Part shown: positions 49,521 to 60,161 of the stretch, one piece after another
How positions within the stretch are numbered: position 1 is the first letter of the stretch
How the letters are laid out: each line of letters starts with the position of its first letter
Origin: Globisporangium splendens
Taxonomy: Eukaryota > Oomycota > Peronosporomycetes > Pythiales > Pythiaceae
NCBI GenBank assembly: GCA_006386115.1
Contig: VFIW01000012.1
Span: forward strand, 1 to 64,000
Length of the DNA: 64,000 nucleotides
Direction of reading: 5' to 3'
Notes under the pieces: model-generated
Database searches by the model: none
Told to the model about the DNA's origin: nothing
Seen by the model: only the letters and a program-made list of their open reading frames with translations
Position numbers and translations under genes: made by a program

Positions 49521-52134
49521 AACTGACAGCGAGGCTGCCCGCTACCATCACCACGTTGCCGTCGACCACCTGGAGCTTCAAGACCGACGCGTCATCTGGG
49601 TAGTAGTCTTCGAGGTCACGAAGAGCTTCCAGGTCCTCAAGAATGCGTCCTTGCCACTGCACTTCGGCCCATTGCTTCATGCACAACGCTCCAAGCTCCG
49701 AGCGCAGCAGCATCAGCAGCGTGTTGGGATGCAGCAGACGGGTGTGGTGTGCAGGGATCCACGGCACCGGCATCCCAGTCAGGTACTGGATCCAGTGGTC
49801 GTTCGCGAAGATTGTCGGGGCGATGGACATCAGCATGAGCTCAAAGAGACTCAGTGCCTTGGTCGCTCGCGACAGTTCTCGGACTGGCTCCGACGTTGTC
49901 CACCACTTTGCAGCGGTGTGGAACAGATCCCCTCGCGTCGACGGAACCTTGGTTTTCATAAACTTCTTCCACTTCGTGCTGAACGTCGTGTCCTCACTTG
50001 GGTCGGAAGCACTCAAGACGCGGTTGATCATGTGGAGCTGAGCGAGCTCCTGCATCTCGTGTCCAGTCCCTGCCATCTTGAGCGACAGAGCACTGTTGAA
50101 CGCGAGCGGGTTCTCGACAGCGTGCTTGGTCACATGATCAGCGTTGGTGGCGTTCGCAACGATCTTGCACGCAGCGTCAACCTTCGTGTCGGCGTGAGTC
50201 AATCGGTCTGGGAGAACGCTGAGAAGAGCAGTGTTCTCATCGTTCGCCATCGACTCGGCCACTTCCACGATGTGAGAAGCTTTCGGCGACTTCCTCACTT
50301 TCGTGTGGTGCTTCTCGATGAAGAAAGCCGATTCCTTGGACTCCTTCAACGCCTCTGGTCGCTTGACTTCAGTCGGCAGAACTTGGTATCGAATGCCGTA
50401 CTTCTTGTCCGCGGTCACTTTCTTCGCTTCGAAAGCCACCTCCACCGATTGGAGTACGTCGAAGTAGTTGGACGTCGCGATTCCGTCAAGAGGCTGCGGC
50501 TGTTGCTTGGCAACCATGTTGGCGAAGTCGGCGCCGTTCCTCGATCGCTTCTTGTTGTTCTTCTTGGTCACGGGTTGGAACCCATCGCTGTCGCCGTTGG
50601 TCAAGAGAAGAGGCTTCTGCGGACCAACTCGAGGGCTGGCAGGCGGTGTGATCTTCCCTGTTGATCCGTTGAAGGTACCCACGGATAAACCCGAGGCAGT
50701 ACTGCCAGGTTTTCTCGGCACAATTGAACCAGAAATCTGGCCATGCTGGGCTCCTCGCTGGGGCTGAGAATCTCCATTCACTTGTCCCTTGGTCGCACTC
50801 GGCGGCGAAGGTTGCTTCGGAGTAGCTGCTGCGGCTTGGGCGTACGATTTCGCAGAACCGTGCTGGTTTGGCTTCTGACTTCTGAGGGTTGGCTCAGACA
50901 ACGAGCCAGGGAACGGAAACACGCCACCTGGCACTCCAAGCTCAAGAGCCTGTGCAGAGCGATAACCGAAAGGCAAACGCTCCGAGCGGAACGGCGCATT
51001 TTTGCCGTGGGCAGGGTGAAGCTTGTTGTCGAAGATCACTTGATCGCAGACACCGCTGTTGATGATCAGCGCACTTGGACACGAACTTGACAAGAAGTAG
51101 ACACGCCACGTCGCTGACGTTACACCCGTTGCGAGGTTCACTTCGCGGAAGGTGTCGTACACAGGCTTGCATCCGAGAATGAACAGACGTTCAAGGATGA
51201 GGTCTGTGTTCGTGTCCGAGTCGACGTTCGAGATGTCGAGGTAGTACTTGTCGCCGAGGATGTCGAACTCCTTGAAGGTGAAGACACCTCCAAGGATGTT
51301 CACCTTGGTGCGCTCCAAACGCACGCAGGCATCCTTCGACTTGACCTTGACGCGCAAGTTGCCACCAGGAAGCTTGGAGATCTGGCCGATCTCGAATCGC
51401 TTGTAAAGCTCTTCGAGCGCTGCGTTACCGTGACCGGAACTCGCAAGCGACGCCAAGATCTTTTGCACTGGAGTCTTCGCGAGGGCCCTACCAGTCTCGA
51501 TCACCATGTCATACTTGGCTCTCGGAAGCTGGTAAGGACGCGCTTGCTCCAATCGCGACGCAATGTTGGACCAGTCGCCACCAGCGGCATACTGGCGTTC
51601 AATGGCCTCGATGTCGACAGCGAGAGGTTTCGGAGTTTCCACGCGGCGACGAGAAGCGTCAACGACGGCTCGGTCGCGGCGGAGGTCTTCTTGCAGGCGA
51701 AGGACGTCGGCCATGCTCAACCGCGTGTCCGCAGCAGAAGCCGAGGATGCAGGAGGAGTCGGCACCGAATTGCCGGCATGGCTGTCGGCACCAGTCGAGT
51801 TCGCAGACGGAGGCAACATCGGGACATCGCCAGAGCCGTCGTCGTTCGACCCGCTTGCATTCACCGCAGGATCCATCGGCTCGTCCACTATTTCTTCCGA
51901 ATCAGTGGAAGCGCCGGCGGCTGGGTCGGTCACAGGAGGATGGTCGCCAGAAACAGGATCCGTCGCCAGGAGCGCAAGCACGTTTTCGCTTGGGCGAGGA
52001 TCGGCGGGATCCAAATTTTCGGACGGGGATGGGGCAACAGTGGTACCAGTCGAGGTACTGGGTGTGAACCCAGAAATCGAGGCTGGTGCGACAGTCGAGG
52101 GTTGAGGGAGGGTTGGGGTAGCTGGGTTTTCCAT
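49516..52134 (-). CDS. E7 ORF1 (872 aa), intact
   Basis: ATG at 52134-52132, 84 bp from the element 5' end; stop TAA at 49518-49516. Same domain layout as E5 ORF1, with a few N-terminal substitutions (MENPATP, SEEIVDEPMD, DSHAGNSVPTPP). KKNNKKRSRNG replaces KKNSKKRSRNG in the basic patch. With ORF2 broken, this copy could serve as an ORF1 source. Confidence 0.9.
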   Translation of the reverse strand: MENPATPTLPQPSTVAPASISGFTPSTSTGTTVAPSPSENLDPADPRPSENVLALLATDPVSGDHPPVTDPAAGASTDSEEIVDEPMDPAVNASGSNDDGSGDVPMLPPSANSTGADSHAGNSVPTPPASSASAADTRLSMADVLRLQEDLRRDRAVVDASRRRVETPKPLAVDIEAIERQYAAGGDWSNIASRLEQARPYQLPRAKYDMVIETGRALAKTPVQKILASLASSGHGNAALEELYKRFEIGQISKLPGGNLRVKVKSKDACVRLERTKVNILGGVFTFKEFDILGDKYYLDISNVDSDTNTDLILERLFILGCKPVYDTFREVNLATGVTSATWRVYFLSSSCPSALIINSGVCDQVIFDNKLHPAHGKNAPFRSERLPFGYRSAQALELGVPGGVFPFPGSLSEPTLRSQKPNQHGSAKSYAQAAAATPKQPSPPSATKGQVNGDSQPQRGAQHGQISGSIVPRKPGSTASGLSVGTFNGSTGKITPPASPRVGPQKPLLLTNGDSDGFQPVTKKNNKKRSRNGADFANMVAKQQPQPLDGIATSNYFDVLQSVEVAFEAKKVTADKKYGIRYQVLPTEVKRPEALKESKESAFFIEKHHTKVRKSPKASHIVEVAESMANDENTALLSVLPDRLTHADTKVDAACKIVANATNADHVTKHAVENPLAFNSALSLKMAGTGHEMQELAQLHMINRVLSASDPSEDTTFSTKWKKFMKTKVPSTRGDLFHTAAKWWTTSEPVRELSRATKALSLFELMLMSIAPTIFANDHWIQYLTGMPVPWIPAHHTRLLHPNTLLMLLRSELGALCMKQWAEVQWQGRILEDLEALRDLEDYYPDDASVLKLQVVDGNVVMVAGSLAVSC

Positions 52135-52218
52135 GGGGAAACTTGAGGCTGAGGGGGCTTGAGAGCTTGGAGGGGGTTCTTGGATTCAACTTGAGGGGTA
52201 GCCGGCAAATTGAGAAGT
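52135..52218 (-). promoter_or_regulatory. E7 5' UTR, head-to-head with tRNA-Thr
   Basis: 84-bp 5' UTR as in E5/E6; its end abuts tRNA-Thr nucleotide 1. Confidence 0.6.
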
Positions 52219-52290
52219 GCCTGTGTGGCTCAGTGGTAGAGCATCTGTCTTGTAAACAGAAGGTCCCCGGTTCAATCCCGGGCGGAGGCA
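52219..52290 (+). tRNA. tRNA-Thr (anticodon TGT), copy 2
   Basis: Identical to copy 1, including the G5-G68 mismatch. Restored by the E7 target-site duplication. Confidence 0.92.
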
Positions 52291-52691
52291 AATCTTTTCT
52301 TCGCCAAACGCCAAACGCCAAACGCCAAACGCCTGGACTGCACTCTCGCACACTTGGCATCGAGTAGTCTATTCGACAGTTTGACCCAGCCGATCGACTC
52401 GGAGCGAACGAACGGACGGACGAACGAACAAACGAATGAGCTGGCGGACAGGCAAGGCGATGGATGCATCGATGCGTGTTGTGGCGAGTATGACCGAGTA
52501 TGGAAAACTCATGTGTGATCTCGTGTGTGTGTGTGTGTGTGGGTTTGTGTTGTGCGGGCGGGCGGGAGGACACTTGTGTTTGTGTGTGTGGAGTGTGTGT
52601 TGTGTGTTGTTGGTGTGGAATGCAGGTGGTTGTGTGTGATGTGTGTGCGAGGGTAGTGGTTGAAAAGTGTGATTGGCGCTAGCTGAGTTGC
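52291..52691. other. tRNA-Thr array spacer 2
   Basis: 401 bp, the same as the spacer at 44825 apart from an 8-bp difference in the TG-rich part (an inserted GGGTTTGT-type motif near 52540). No gene seen. Confidence 0.8.
52295..52298 (+). terminator. Pol III terminator of tRNA-Thr copy 2
   Basis: TTTT shortly after the tRNA. Confidence 0.65.
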
Positions 52692-52707
52692 GCCTGTGTG
52701 GCTCAGT
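52692..52707 (+). pseudogene. tRNA-Thr 5' stub left of E8
   Basis: tRNA-Thr nt 1-16 followed by TGAAAGTTGTC. Confidence 0.95.
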
Positions 52708-52863
52708 TGAAAGTTGTCTATATTACTAGAATTAGACAGAGTGACGACTCAATCTGCCTAGCTACATATAGATACTACTACTTTTCGAATAAATATACTC
52801 TACATTTGATAAGGTACAGGATCTTGCGGGTTGCGTTCTAGTCAAAGATCTTCTGACTAGAGA

Positions 52864-55800
52864 CTAGTGCTGGAGGTGACGAACTTGGAACATTGCTGGG
52901 TGGGTCGTCGCAAAGTCACCGAAAGGCAGATACTTCCTCATCTTGGTAAGCGCCTTCTCGAGTGATGCTCTCTCATCGTCGTCGTATCGACACCTCAGGT
53001 TGTACCGGAAGTGCGCACTGGCAGTGGTGAAGATGACCAGCAGTGCTGGCGTCGTCGGTGTGGGCTGTCTTCCATCGAACAGACACCGATTACGATCCGA
53101 CCAGATGAAGTGGAGGGTCACAGCGCGGAACGTGCGCCACACGTCTCCGATGACGTCCTCACACTCCTTCCATTCATCTCGCACGACTGGTTTCCTTGCT
53201 GTCGCAATCATGGTCCATGTCAACTGGGATCGGACAAATGGCGCCATGATGTTCCGTATGTGCTCCCACAGTCTTGTCGCGAGAGCACACTCGAAGAACA
53301 AGTGTTTCTCCGTCTCGACTGCGTCACACCCGTCGCGAATGCAGTAGATGATGCGCGGGTTCGAGTGTTGCAGGAACCAGAACCGCGAGCGCACCGGCAG
53401 AAGACGGAACGCGAGGCAGAAATGCAGGTCTTCGAAGATGGGGAGCAGGATCCTCCGCAGACGCTTGCCATGCTTCACGAACGCCTTGATCTGCTCGTTG
53501 CCCACTCGCTGGGAGTGTATCGTCATCGGATGGGGCTTTGTCGGCATTGCTGGCGTCCACACCACGCGGAGAAGCGCTGACCTTGGGATCGTTGGGACCA
53601 AGCACACTTTCACACCGCTCTTGCAGCCCAGGTGCGGCAGCAGTCGTCTCGCAGCACTCGTAGTCTGCAGCACAAGCTCACGCGCACCCAGACGCTCGAC
53701 GATCTGCGTTGCCTCGTCGTACAGCACTCGCAGCCACTTCGCCTGTTGACCAGGTGTCGTAGACACGAGCGTGAAGTCGAGATGGCGCTGGACGAAGTCT
53801 TGCTGGGACGGCCAAGCACAACCTTCGCGCATGAAGTCGGCGAGCGACCGCACACCGAAGAGTCTCGACACATGCAACCGAAAGCTTCGCTGTGGTTCAA
53901 CCACCATCCCAATGCACCGACGATGTGCTGAGCTGGTGTGAGTCCGCGCGGCTTGCTCGAAGTGGAGCTCCGCGTCCGAGTGGAACCAGATCGGCTGCCG
54001 AAGACCGTACCAAGCGCGCTCGTCCGAAGGAAGGTCGTGCCACGTGATCTCCCAGCGAATCTTGTACCACGACTTCCACGTCGCTCGCCACCAAGCTGAA
54101 GTCAGTCTCCACTTGATCATTTCTCCATGTCGGAGCGGAGAGATCACGAGGAAGTCGAGCGCGTTGCAGCCACCAGTGCGAGGAAGAACGAGCTTGAGCA
54201 GCTCCGTGCTCGCTGCCGTCCAGTTCCACACACCATCTGCAGTCGCAGCTCGCATGAACTGCAGCACAAGCTGAAGACGTTGCCGCTTGAGGTGTGCTTC
54301 CAGGCTCGGAATCTGCAGTCCACCGTCACTCCGTCGTTGATACAGGAACTCGCGAGGGATGAGCTGGATGTGCGATGCGTCGCGGTCATGCTTCCGACTC
54401 AGCACGAACCGATTCAGCATCGACTGCCACCTCTTCACAACCGACGATGGGATCGACACGTGTTGTGTGTAGTGCCATAGACGGGAGAGCACCATCGTTT
54501 GAGCTACCAAGAGCCTGCCACGAAGCGTTCTCGCGCGTCTGTACCAAGCCTTGAAGCCGTCGTAGAAGCGCTGCTCGAGGAACTCGACGATGTTGTCGTC
54601 CACAGGCGACTGGCTGAACGGGATGCCGAGGTACTTCACCGTCTCCGTGCGACCGAGCACATGCACTCCGGGGAGCAGCGGGCAGTCTTGGTTCCGGTTC
54701 AGCGCCAGCAGCATCGACTTGGACAGATTGAGCTTCGCACCAGATCCCTTGCAGTACTCTTCCACGATCCCAAGCTGCGCTTGCAGGTTCGGTATCGAGC
54801 TGCCGAGAAGAGTCGAGTCGTCCGCGAAGAACGTGCTCGTGGCGGTGTGGTCTGCGTTGAGACACACTCCGAACTCTTCGTGGGACCGCAGCAGGTTGCC
54901 GAGCGGCTCGATGGTCAAGATGAAGAGCAGCGCGGACAACGGGTCGCCTTGCTTCACTCCTCTCGTCGGATGCAGCGCGGGCTGGATGTTCTGGTTGATG
55001 ACGAGGTGCGCTTGCGGCTCGGTGTACAGCAGTCTCACCCACTGCACAAAGTCCGAACCACACCCCATTCGCTCGAGCACACGGAACATGTAGTCCCAGT
55101 TCACTCGGTCGAACGCCTTCTCGAAGTCCAAGAACAGAGCATACGCTTCTTCGTCTCGACTCGTCACCAAGTCTTGCAGATCCGCGAGGAACCGAACGTG
55201 GTGGTGGATCGATCGACCCTTGACGAATCCCTTTTGGTCGGGGTGGATCAAGTCGAGAATCACCTGCTGCAGTCGGTACGTCAGCGCCTTCGACAACACC
55301 TTCACATCGACCTGCACGAGTGCGATCGGTCGGTAGTTGCCTGGCTGTGCTCGCGAACCCTTCTTGTGCAGCAGCACCACTGCAGACTTGCGCTGAGATG
55401 GCAAAGCACTCCTCGTTGGAGTCGATCATTGAACACGATGCTCAGACACTCGCCGAAGACGTCCGGAGCGACCTGGTAGAAACCAGCAGTCAAGCCGTCC
55501 ATGCCAGGAGCCGACGTCGCCTTCATGTGTCGAATCGCATCCGCCAGATCGTGAGATGTGACTGGCGCATTCAGGATGTCTCGATCCGTTTCCGATGTGA
55601 ACCGGACGATGGAGTCGAGAAGCTTGCGTTGCATGGTTTCGTCGGGTGGAGGAGCTCTTCCTGCTGGACTGTCGGGATCTCCCATCTCGGACCCCCAGTG
55701 TTCCAGGAAGCGAAGCGATATCTCCTGAGGATTCGATGAGACACTGCCACTCGGTGTCACCACCTCCTCGATCGAGACCCTTCGCAAGCTCGTGTCCAGC

Positions 55801-56993
55801 GGACGGAAGAAGTGCTTGGTGGACTTTTCGGAGTTGGCCGCTTGGAAGTCAAACGCACTGTCCTGGTTGTACTGACTTGTCCTCGTGACCGTCTCCTTGT
55901 AGTTCCTCATGGCTTCGTCGAAATGCTCTTGGTTCGAGTCACTGGAAGCGACACGATACCGAGCAGCAGCTTGATCGAGCGCGATCCGAGCCTCTTCGAC
56001 AGCCTGCGTGTCTTGTTGCCGAAGCTTCTTCTGCACGTCTTGGAGTTGGGTCTTGATGCTCGCCTTCCACTGCTCCCAGATCTTACCTGGGTTCGTCGAG
56101 GTGCGCAGCTCATCTCGAACCAGTTCCGCTTCTTTCTCGATCGCAGACACCACCACTGGATACTCCAGCAGGTAACGGGGAACTTCCAGTACCCTCGACC
56201 GTGGAGCTGCGAGCCAGACCGGAAGCTCACACTGTGAGCGAGGTGGTCGCCAGCATGCTTCGGCAGGAAGTACTTGGAGTCGTCGCAGAAGCGTGTGTAG
56301 AAGTCTTCCGACATCAATATGTAGTCGAGTCGGTTCTTCCGCGGAAGGGGACCGGTGAAGACTCGCTTGGTGTCGTAGTGGATCCGCCACGCATCGACAA
56401 CACTCAGTTTCGCCAGCCACTCGAGACAGCTGGATCGACCGGGGTCGTAGCGCAGATCTGGAGACGACGAGTCGAGTCTGGGATCTAATGGCGTATTCAG
56501 ATCTCCCAACACAAGGTGTGTCGCTTGATCTTCAAAGCCTTCGGTCTCCAGACTCGAGAAGAATTGTTGCTTTTCCTGTCGGTCCACTGGCGCGTACACG
56601 TTGTGAATGTAGATGGGATCGTCGCTCACCATCAGCTTCACTACGAGGTACCGACCTGGGACGGCGAGGCTTGGTTGTTCCGCAGCCGTTTCGAAACCCG
56701 GCACGTCAGAGCGAAGAACGGTGAGAACACCGCCACTGCGTCCGCGTGTGGGTCGATCCAACTGGGAGTTCGGGGTCGTTCACGAAGACTTGGTGCTTGA
56801 AGCTTGAGTCGAGGTGAAACTTGAAGGTCGAGAGGTGTTGCTTGTCGCTGAACTTGGTTTCCTGGACACACGATATCGAATGCTTCGATACCATGTTGTC
56901 GATAAATAAGTGACCGTTGTCTTTGATGCCATTAGTGTTGACGGTCAAGACACTAATGTTGTTCCACGAGGGCTGAGTCGAGGTTGGTTTAGC
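52864..56993 (-). pseudogene. E8 ORF2: endonuclease-reverse transcriptase with three frameshifts
   Basis: Most damaged ORF2 of the window. Going 5' to 3': an extra G in a G-run near 56772-56775 (TTCGGGGTCG against TTCGGGTCG) shifts the frame at FVNDPN, early in the endonuclease. A 1-bp loss near 56174-56179 (AACGGGGAAC) shifts it again at YWKFPRYLL. A third 1-bp loss with neighbouring changes near 55401-55408 (GATGGCAAAGCAC against GATGGAAGCAGCAC) lies at the LLPSQRK segment. From 55404 to the stop at 52864 the frame is open and holds motifs A, B, C and the CIRDGCDAVETEKHLFFEC tail. Two of the lesions are in or next to homopolymers, so sequencing error is possible but not needed. Confidence 0.87.
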
Positions 56994-59607
56994 AACTGAC
57001 AGCGAGGCTGCCCGCTACCATCGCCACGTTGCCATCAACTACCTGGAGCTTCAAGACCGACGCGTCATCTGGGTAGTAGTCTTCGAGGTCGCGAAGAGCT
57101 TCCAGGTCCTCAAGAATGCGTCCTTGCCACTGCACTTCGGCCCATTGCTTCATGCACAACGCTCCAAGCTCTGAGCGCAGCAGCATCAGCAGCGTGTTGG
57201 GATGCAGCAGACGGGTGTGGTGTGCAGGGATCCACGGCACCGGCATCCCAGTCAGGTACTGGATCCAGTGGTCGTTCGCGAAGATTGTCGGGGCGATGGA
57301 CATCAGCATGAGCTCAAAGAGACTCAGTGCCTTCGTCGCTCGCGACAGTTCTCGGACTGGCTCCGACGTTGTCCACCACTTTGCAGCGGTGTGGAACAGA
57401 TCTCCTCGCGTCGACGGAACCTTGGTCTTCATAAACTTCTTCCACTTCGTGCTGAACGTCGTGTCTTCACTTGGGTCGGAAGCACTCAAGACGCGGTTGA
57501 TCATGTGGAGCTGAGCGAGCTCCTGCATCTCGTGTCCAGTCCCTGCCATCTTGAGCGACAGAGCACTGTTGAACGCGAGCGGGTTCTCGACAGCGTGCTC
57601 GGTCACATGATCAGCGTTGGTGGCGTTCGCAACGATCTTGCACGCAGCGTCAACCTTCGTGTCGGCGTGAGTCAATCGGTCTGGGAGAACGCTGAGAAGA
57701 GCAGTGTTCTCATCGTTCGCCATCGACTCGGCCACTTCCACGATGTGAGAAGCTTTCGGCGACTTCCTCACTTTCGTGTGGTGCTTCTCGATGAAGAAGG
57801 CCGATTCCTTGGACTCCTTCAACGCCTCTGGTCGCTTGACTTCAGTCGGCAGAACTTGGTATCGAATGCCGTACTTCTTGTCCGCGGTCACTTTCTTCGC
57901 TTCAAAAGCCACCTCCACCGATTGGAGTACGTCGAAGTAGTTGGACGTCGCGATTCCGTCAAGAGGCTGCGGCTGTTGCTTGGCAACCATGTTGGCGAAG
58001 TCGGCGCCGTTCCTCGATCGCTTCTTGTTCTTCTTCTTGGTCACGGGTTGGAATCCATCGCTGTTGCCGTTGGTCAAGAGAAGAGGCTTCTGCGGACCAA
58101 CTCGAGGGCTGGCAGGCGGTGTGATCTTCCCTGTTGATCCGTTGAAGGTACCCACGGATAAACCCGAGGCAGTACTGCCAGGTTTTCTCGGCACAATTGA
58201 ACCAGAAATCTGGTCATGCTGGGCTCCTCGCTGGGGCTGAGAATCTCCATTCACTTGTCCCTTGGCCGCGCTCGGCGGCGAAGGTTGCTTCAGAGTAGCT
58301 GCTGCGGCTTGGGCGTACGATTTCTCAGAACCGTGCTGGTTCGGCTTCTGACTTCTGAGGGTTGGCTCAGACAACGAGCCAGGGAACGGAAACACGCCAC
58401 CTGGCACTCCAAGCTCAAGAGCCTGTGCAGAGCGATAGCCGAAAGGCAGACGCTCCGAGCGGAACGGCGCATTTTTGCCGTGGGCAGGATGAAGCTTGTT
58501 GTCGAAGATCACTTGATCGCAGACACCGCTGTTGATGATCAGCGCACTTGGACACGAACTTGACAAGAAGTAGACACGCCACGTCGCTGACGTTACACCC
58601 GTTGCGAGGTTCACTTCGCGGAAGGTGTCGTACACAGGCTTGCATCCGAGAATGAACAGACGTTCAAGGATGAGGTCTGTGTTCGTGTCCGAGTCGACGT
58701 TCGAGATGTCGAGGTAGTACTTGTCGCCGAGGATGTCGAACTCCTTGAAGGTGAAGACACCTCCAAGGATGTTCACCTTGGTGCGCTCCAAACGCACGCA
58801 GGCATCCTTCGACTTGACCTTGACGCGCAAGTTGCCACCAGGAAGCTTGGAGATCTGGCCGATCTCGAATCGCTTGTAAAGCTCTTCGAGCGCTGCGTTA
58901 CCGTGACCGGAACTCGCAAGCGACGCCAAGATCTTTTGCACTGGAGTCTTCGCGAGGGCCCTACCAGTCTCGATCACCATGTCATACTTGGCTCTCGGAA
59001 GCTGGTAAGGACGAGCCTGCTCCAATCGTGACGCAATGTTGGACCAGTCATGACCAGCAGCATACTGGCGTTCAATGGCCTCGATGTCGACAGCGAGAGG
59101 CTTCGGAGTTTCCACGCGGCGACGAGAAGCGTCAACGACGGCTCGGTCGCGGCGGAGGTCTTCTTGCAGGCGAAGGACGTCGGCCATGCTCAAGCGCGTG
59201 TCCGTAGCAGAAGCCGAGGATGCAGGAGGAGTCGGCACCGAATTGCCGGCATGGTGTTCAGGACGAGTCCAGTTCGCAGACGGAGGCAACATCGGGACAT
59301 CGCCAGAGCCGTCGTCGTTCGACACGCTTGCATTCACTGCAGGATCCATCGGCTCGTCCACTATTTCTTCCGAATCAGTGGAAGCGCCGGCGGCTGGGTC
59401 GGTCACAGGAGGATGGTCGCTAGAAACAGGATCCGTCGCCAGGAGCGCAAGCACGTTATCGCTTGGGCGAGGATCGGCGGGATCCAAATTTTCGGAGAGG
59501 GATGGGTCGACAGTGGTACCAGTCGAGGTACTGGGTGTGAACCCAGAAATCGAGGCTGGCGCGACAGTCGAGGGTTGAGGGAGGGTTGGGGTAGCTGGGT
59601 TTTCCAT
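56989..59607 (-). CDS. E8 ORF1 (872 aa), intact
   Basis: ATG at 59607-59605, stop TAA at 56991-56989. Same layout as E5/E7 ORF1. It differs by a short cluster near residue 112 (NWTRPEHHAG in place of NSTGADSHAG), AAGHDWSN in the EAIERQY block, and a KKKNKKRSRNG basic patch. The open frame next to a heavily damaged ORF2 suggests recent ORF1 replacement by gene conversion, or selection on trans use; the former is simpler. Confidence 0.9.
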   Translation of the reverse strand: MENPATPTLPQPSTVAPASISGFTPSTSTGTTVDPSLSENLDPADPRPSDNVLALLATDPVSSDHPPVTDPAAGASTDSEEIVDEPMDPAVNASVSNDDGSGDVPMLPPSANWTRPEHHAGNSVPTPPASSASATDTRLSMADVLRLQEDLRRDRAVVDASRRRVETPKPLAVDIEAIERQYAAGHDWSNIASRLEQARPYQLPRAKYDMVIETGRALAKTPVQKILASLASSGHGNAALEELYKRFEIGQISKLPGGNLRVKVKSKDACVRLERTKVNILGGVFTFKEFDILGDKYYLDISNVDSDTNTDLILERLFILGCKPVYDTFREVNLATGVTSATWRVYFLSSSCPSALIINSGVCDQVIFDNKLHPAHGKNAPFRSERLPFGYRSAQALELGVPGGVFPFPGSLSEPTLRSQKPNQHGSEKSYAQAAAATLKQPSPPSAAKGQVNGDSQPQRGAQHDQISGSIVPRKPGSTASGLSVGTFNGSTGKITPPASPRVGPQKPLLLTNGNSDGFQPVTKKKNKKRSRNGADFANMVAKQQPQPLDGIATSNYFDVLQSVEVAFEAKKVTADKKYGIRYQVLPTEVKRPEALKESKESAFFIEKHHTKVRKSPKASHIVEVAESMANDENTALLSVLPDRLTHADTKVDAACKIVANATNADHVTEHAVENPLAFNSALSLKMAGTGHEMQELAQLHMINRVLSASDPSEDTTFSTKWKKFMKTKVPSTRGDLFHTAAKWWTTSEPVRELSRATKALSLFELMLMSIAPTIFANDHWIQYLTGMPVPWIPAHHTRLLHPNTLLMLLRSELGALCMKQWAEVQWQGRILEDLEALRDLEDYYPDDASVLKLQVVDGNVAMVAGSLAVSC

Positions 59608-59691
59608 GGGGAAACTTGAGGCTGAGGGGGCTTGAGAGCTTGGAGGGGGTTCTTGGATTCAACTTGAGGGGTAGCCGGCAAATTGAGAAGT
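59608..59691 (-). promoter_or_regulatory. E8 5' UTR, head-to-head with tRNA-Thr
   Basis: 84-bp 5' UTR as in E5-E7. Confidence 0.6.
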
Positions 59692-59763
59692 GCCTGTGTG
59701 GCTCAGTGGTAGAGCATCTGTCTTGTAAACAGAAGGTCCCCGGTTCAATCCCGGGCGGAGGCA
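59692..59763 (+). tRNA. tRNA-Thr (anticodon TGT), copy 3
   Basis: Identical to the other two tRNA-Thr copies. Restored by the E8 target-site duplication. Confidence 0.92.
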
Positions 59764-60145
59764 AATCTTTTCTTCGCCAAACGCCAAACGCCTGGACTGC
59801 ACTCTCGCACACTTGGCATCGAGTAGTCTATTCGACAGTTTGACCCAGCCGATCGACTCGGAGCGAACGAACGGACGGACGAACGAACAAACGAATGAGC
59901 TGGCGGACAGGCAAGGCGATGGATGCATCGATGCGTGTTGTGGCGAGTATGACCGAGTATGGAAAACTCATGTGTGATCTCGTGTGTGTGTGTGTGTGTG
60001 TGTGTGTGCGGGCGGGCGGGAGGACACTTGTGTTTGTGTGTGTGGAGTGTGTGTTGTGTGTTGTTGGTGTGGAATGCAGGTGGTTGTGTGTGATGTGTGT
60101 GCGAGGGTAGTGGTTGAAAAGTGTGATTGGCGCTAGCTGAGTTGC
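59764..60145. other. tRNA-Thr array spacer 3
   Basis: 382 bp, same spacer with only two CGCCAAA units (59776-59792) and a longer pure TG run (about 59982-60008). No gene seen. Confidence 0.8.
59768..59771 (+). terminator. Pol III terminator of tRNA-Thr copy 3
   Basis: TTTT shortly after the tRNA. Confidence 0.65.
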
Positions 60146-60161
60146 GCCTGTGTGGCTCAGT
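60146..60161 (+). pseudogene. tRNA-Thr 5' stub left of E9
   Basis: tRNA-Thr nt 1-16 followed by TGAAAGTTGTC of E9. Confidence 0.95.

Larger units (their letters stand above)
45234..52218 (-). mobile_element. E7: full-length tRNA-Thr-targeted LINE
   Basis: 6985 bp with a 156-bp 3' UTR of the short class, ORF2 with one nonsense codon and an intact ORF1. Left flank tRNA-Thr stub, right flank complete tRNA-Thr: a clean insertion with duplication of tRNA nt 1-16/17. The ORF2 C-terminus is a mosaic: E5-like until about 45915, then E3/E9-like to the 3' end. Confidence 0.93.
52708..59691 (-). mobile_element. E8: full-length tRNA-Thr-targeted LINE
   Basis: 6984 bp, one base shorter than E7 overall. 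The region from tRNA-Thr copy 2 through the ORF2 C-terminus (52219 to about 54600) is practically identical to 44753 to about 47125, so tRNA, spacer and element 3' part were duplicated or converted together. ORF1 is intact; ORF2 carries three frameshifts. Confidence 0.93.
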
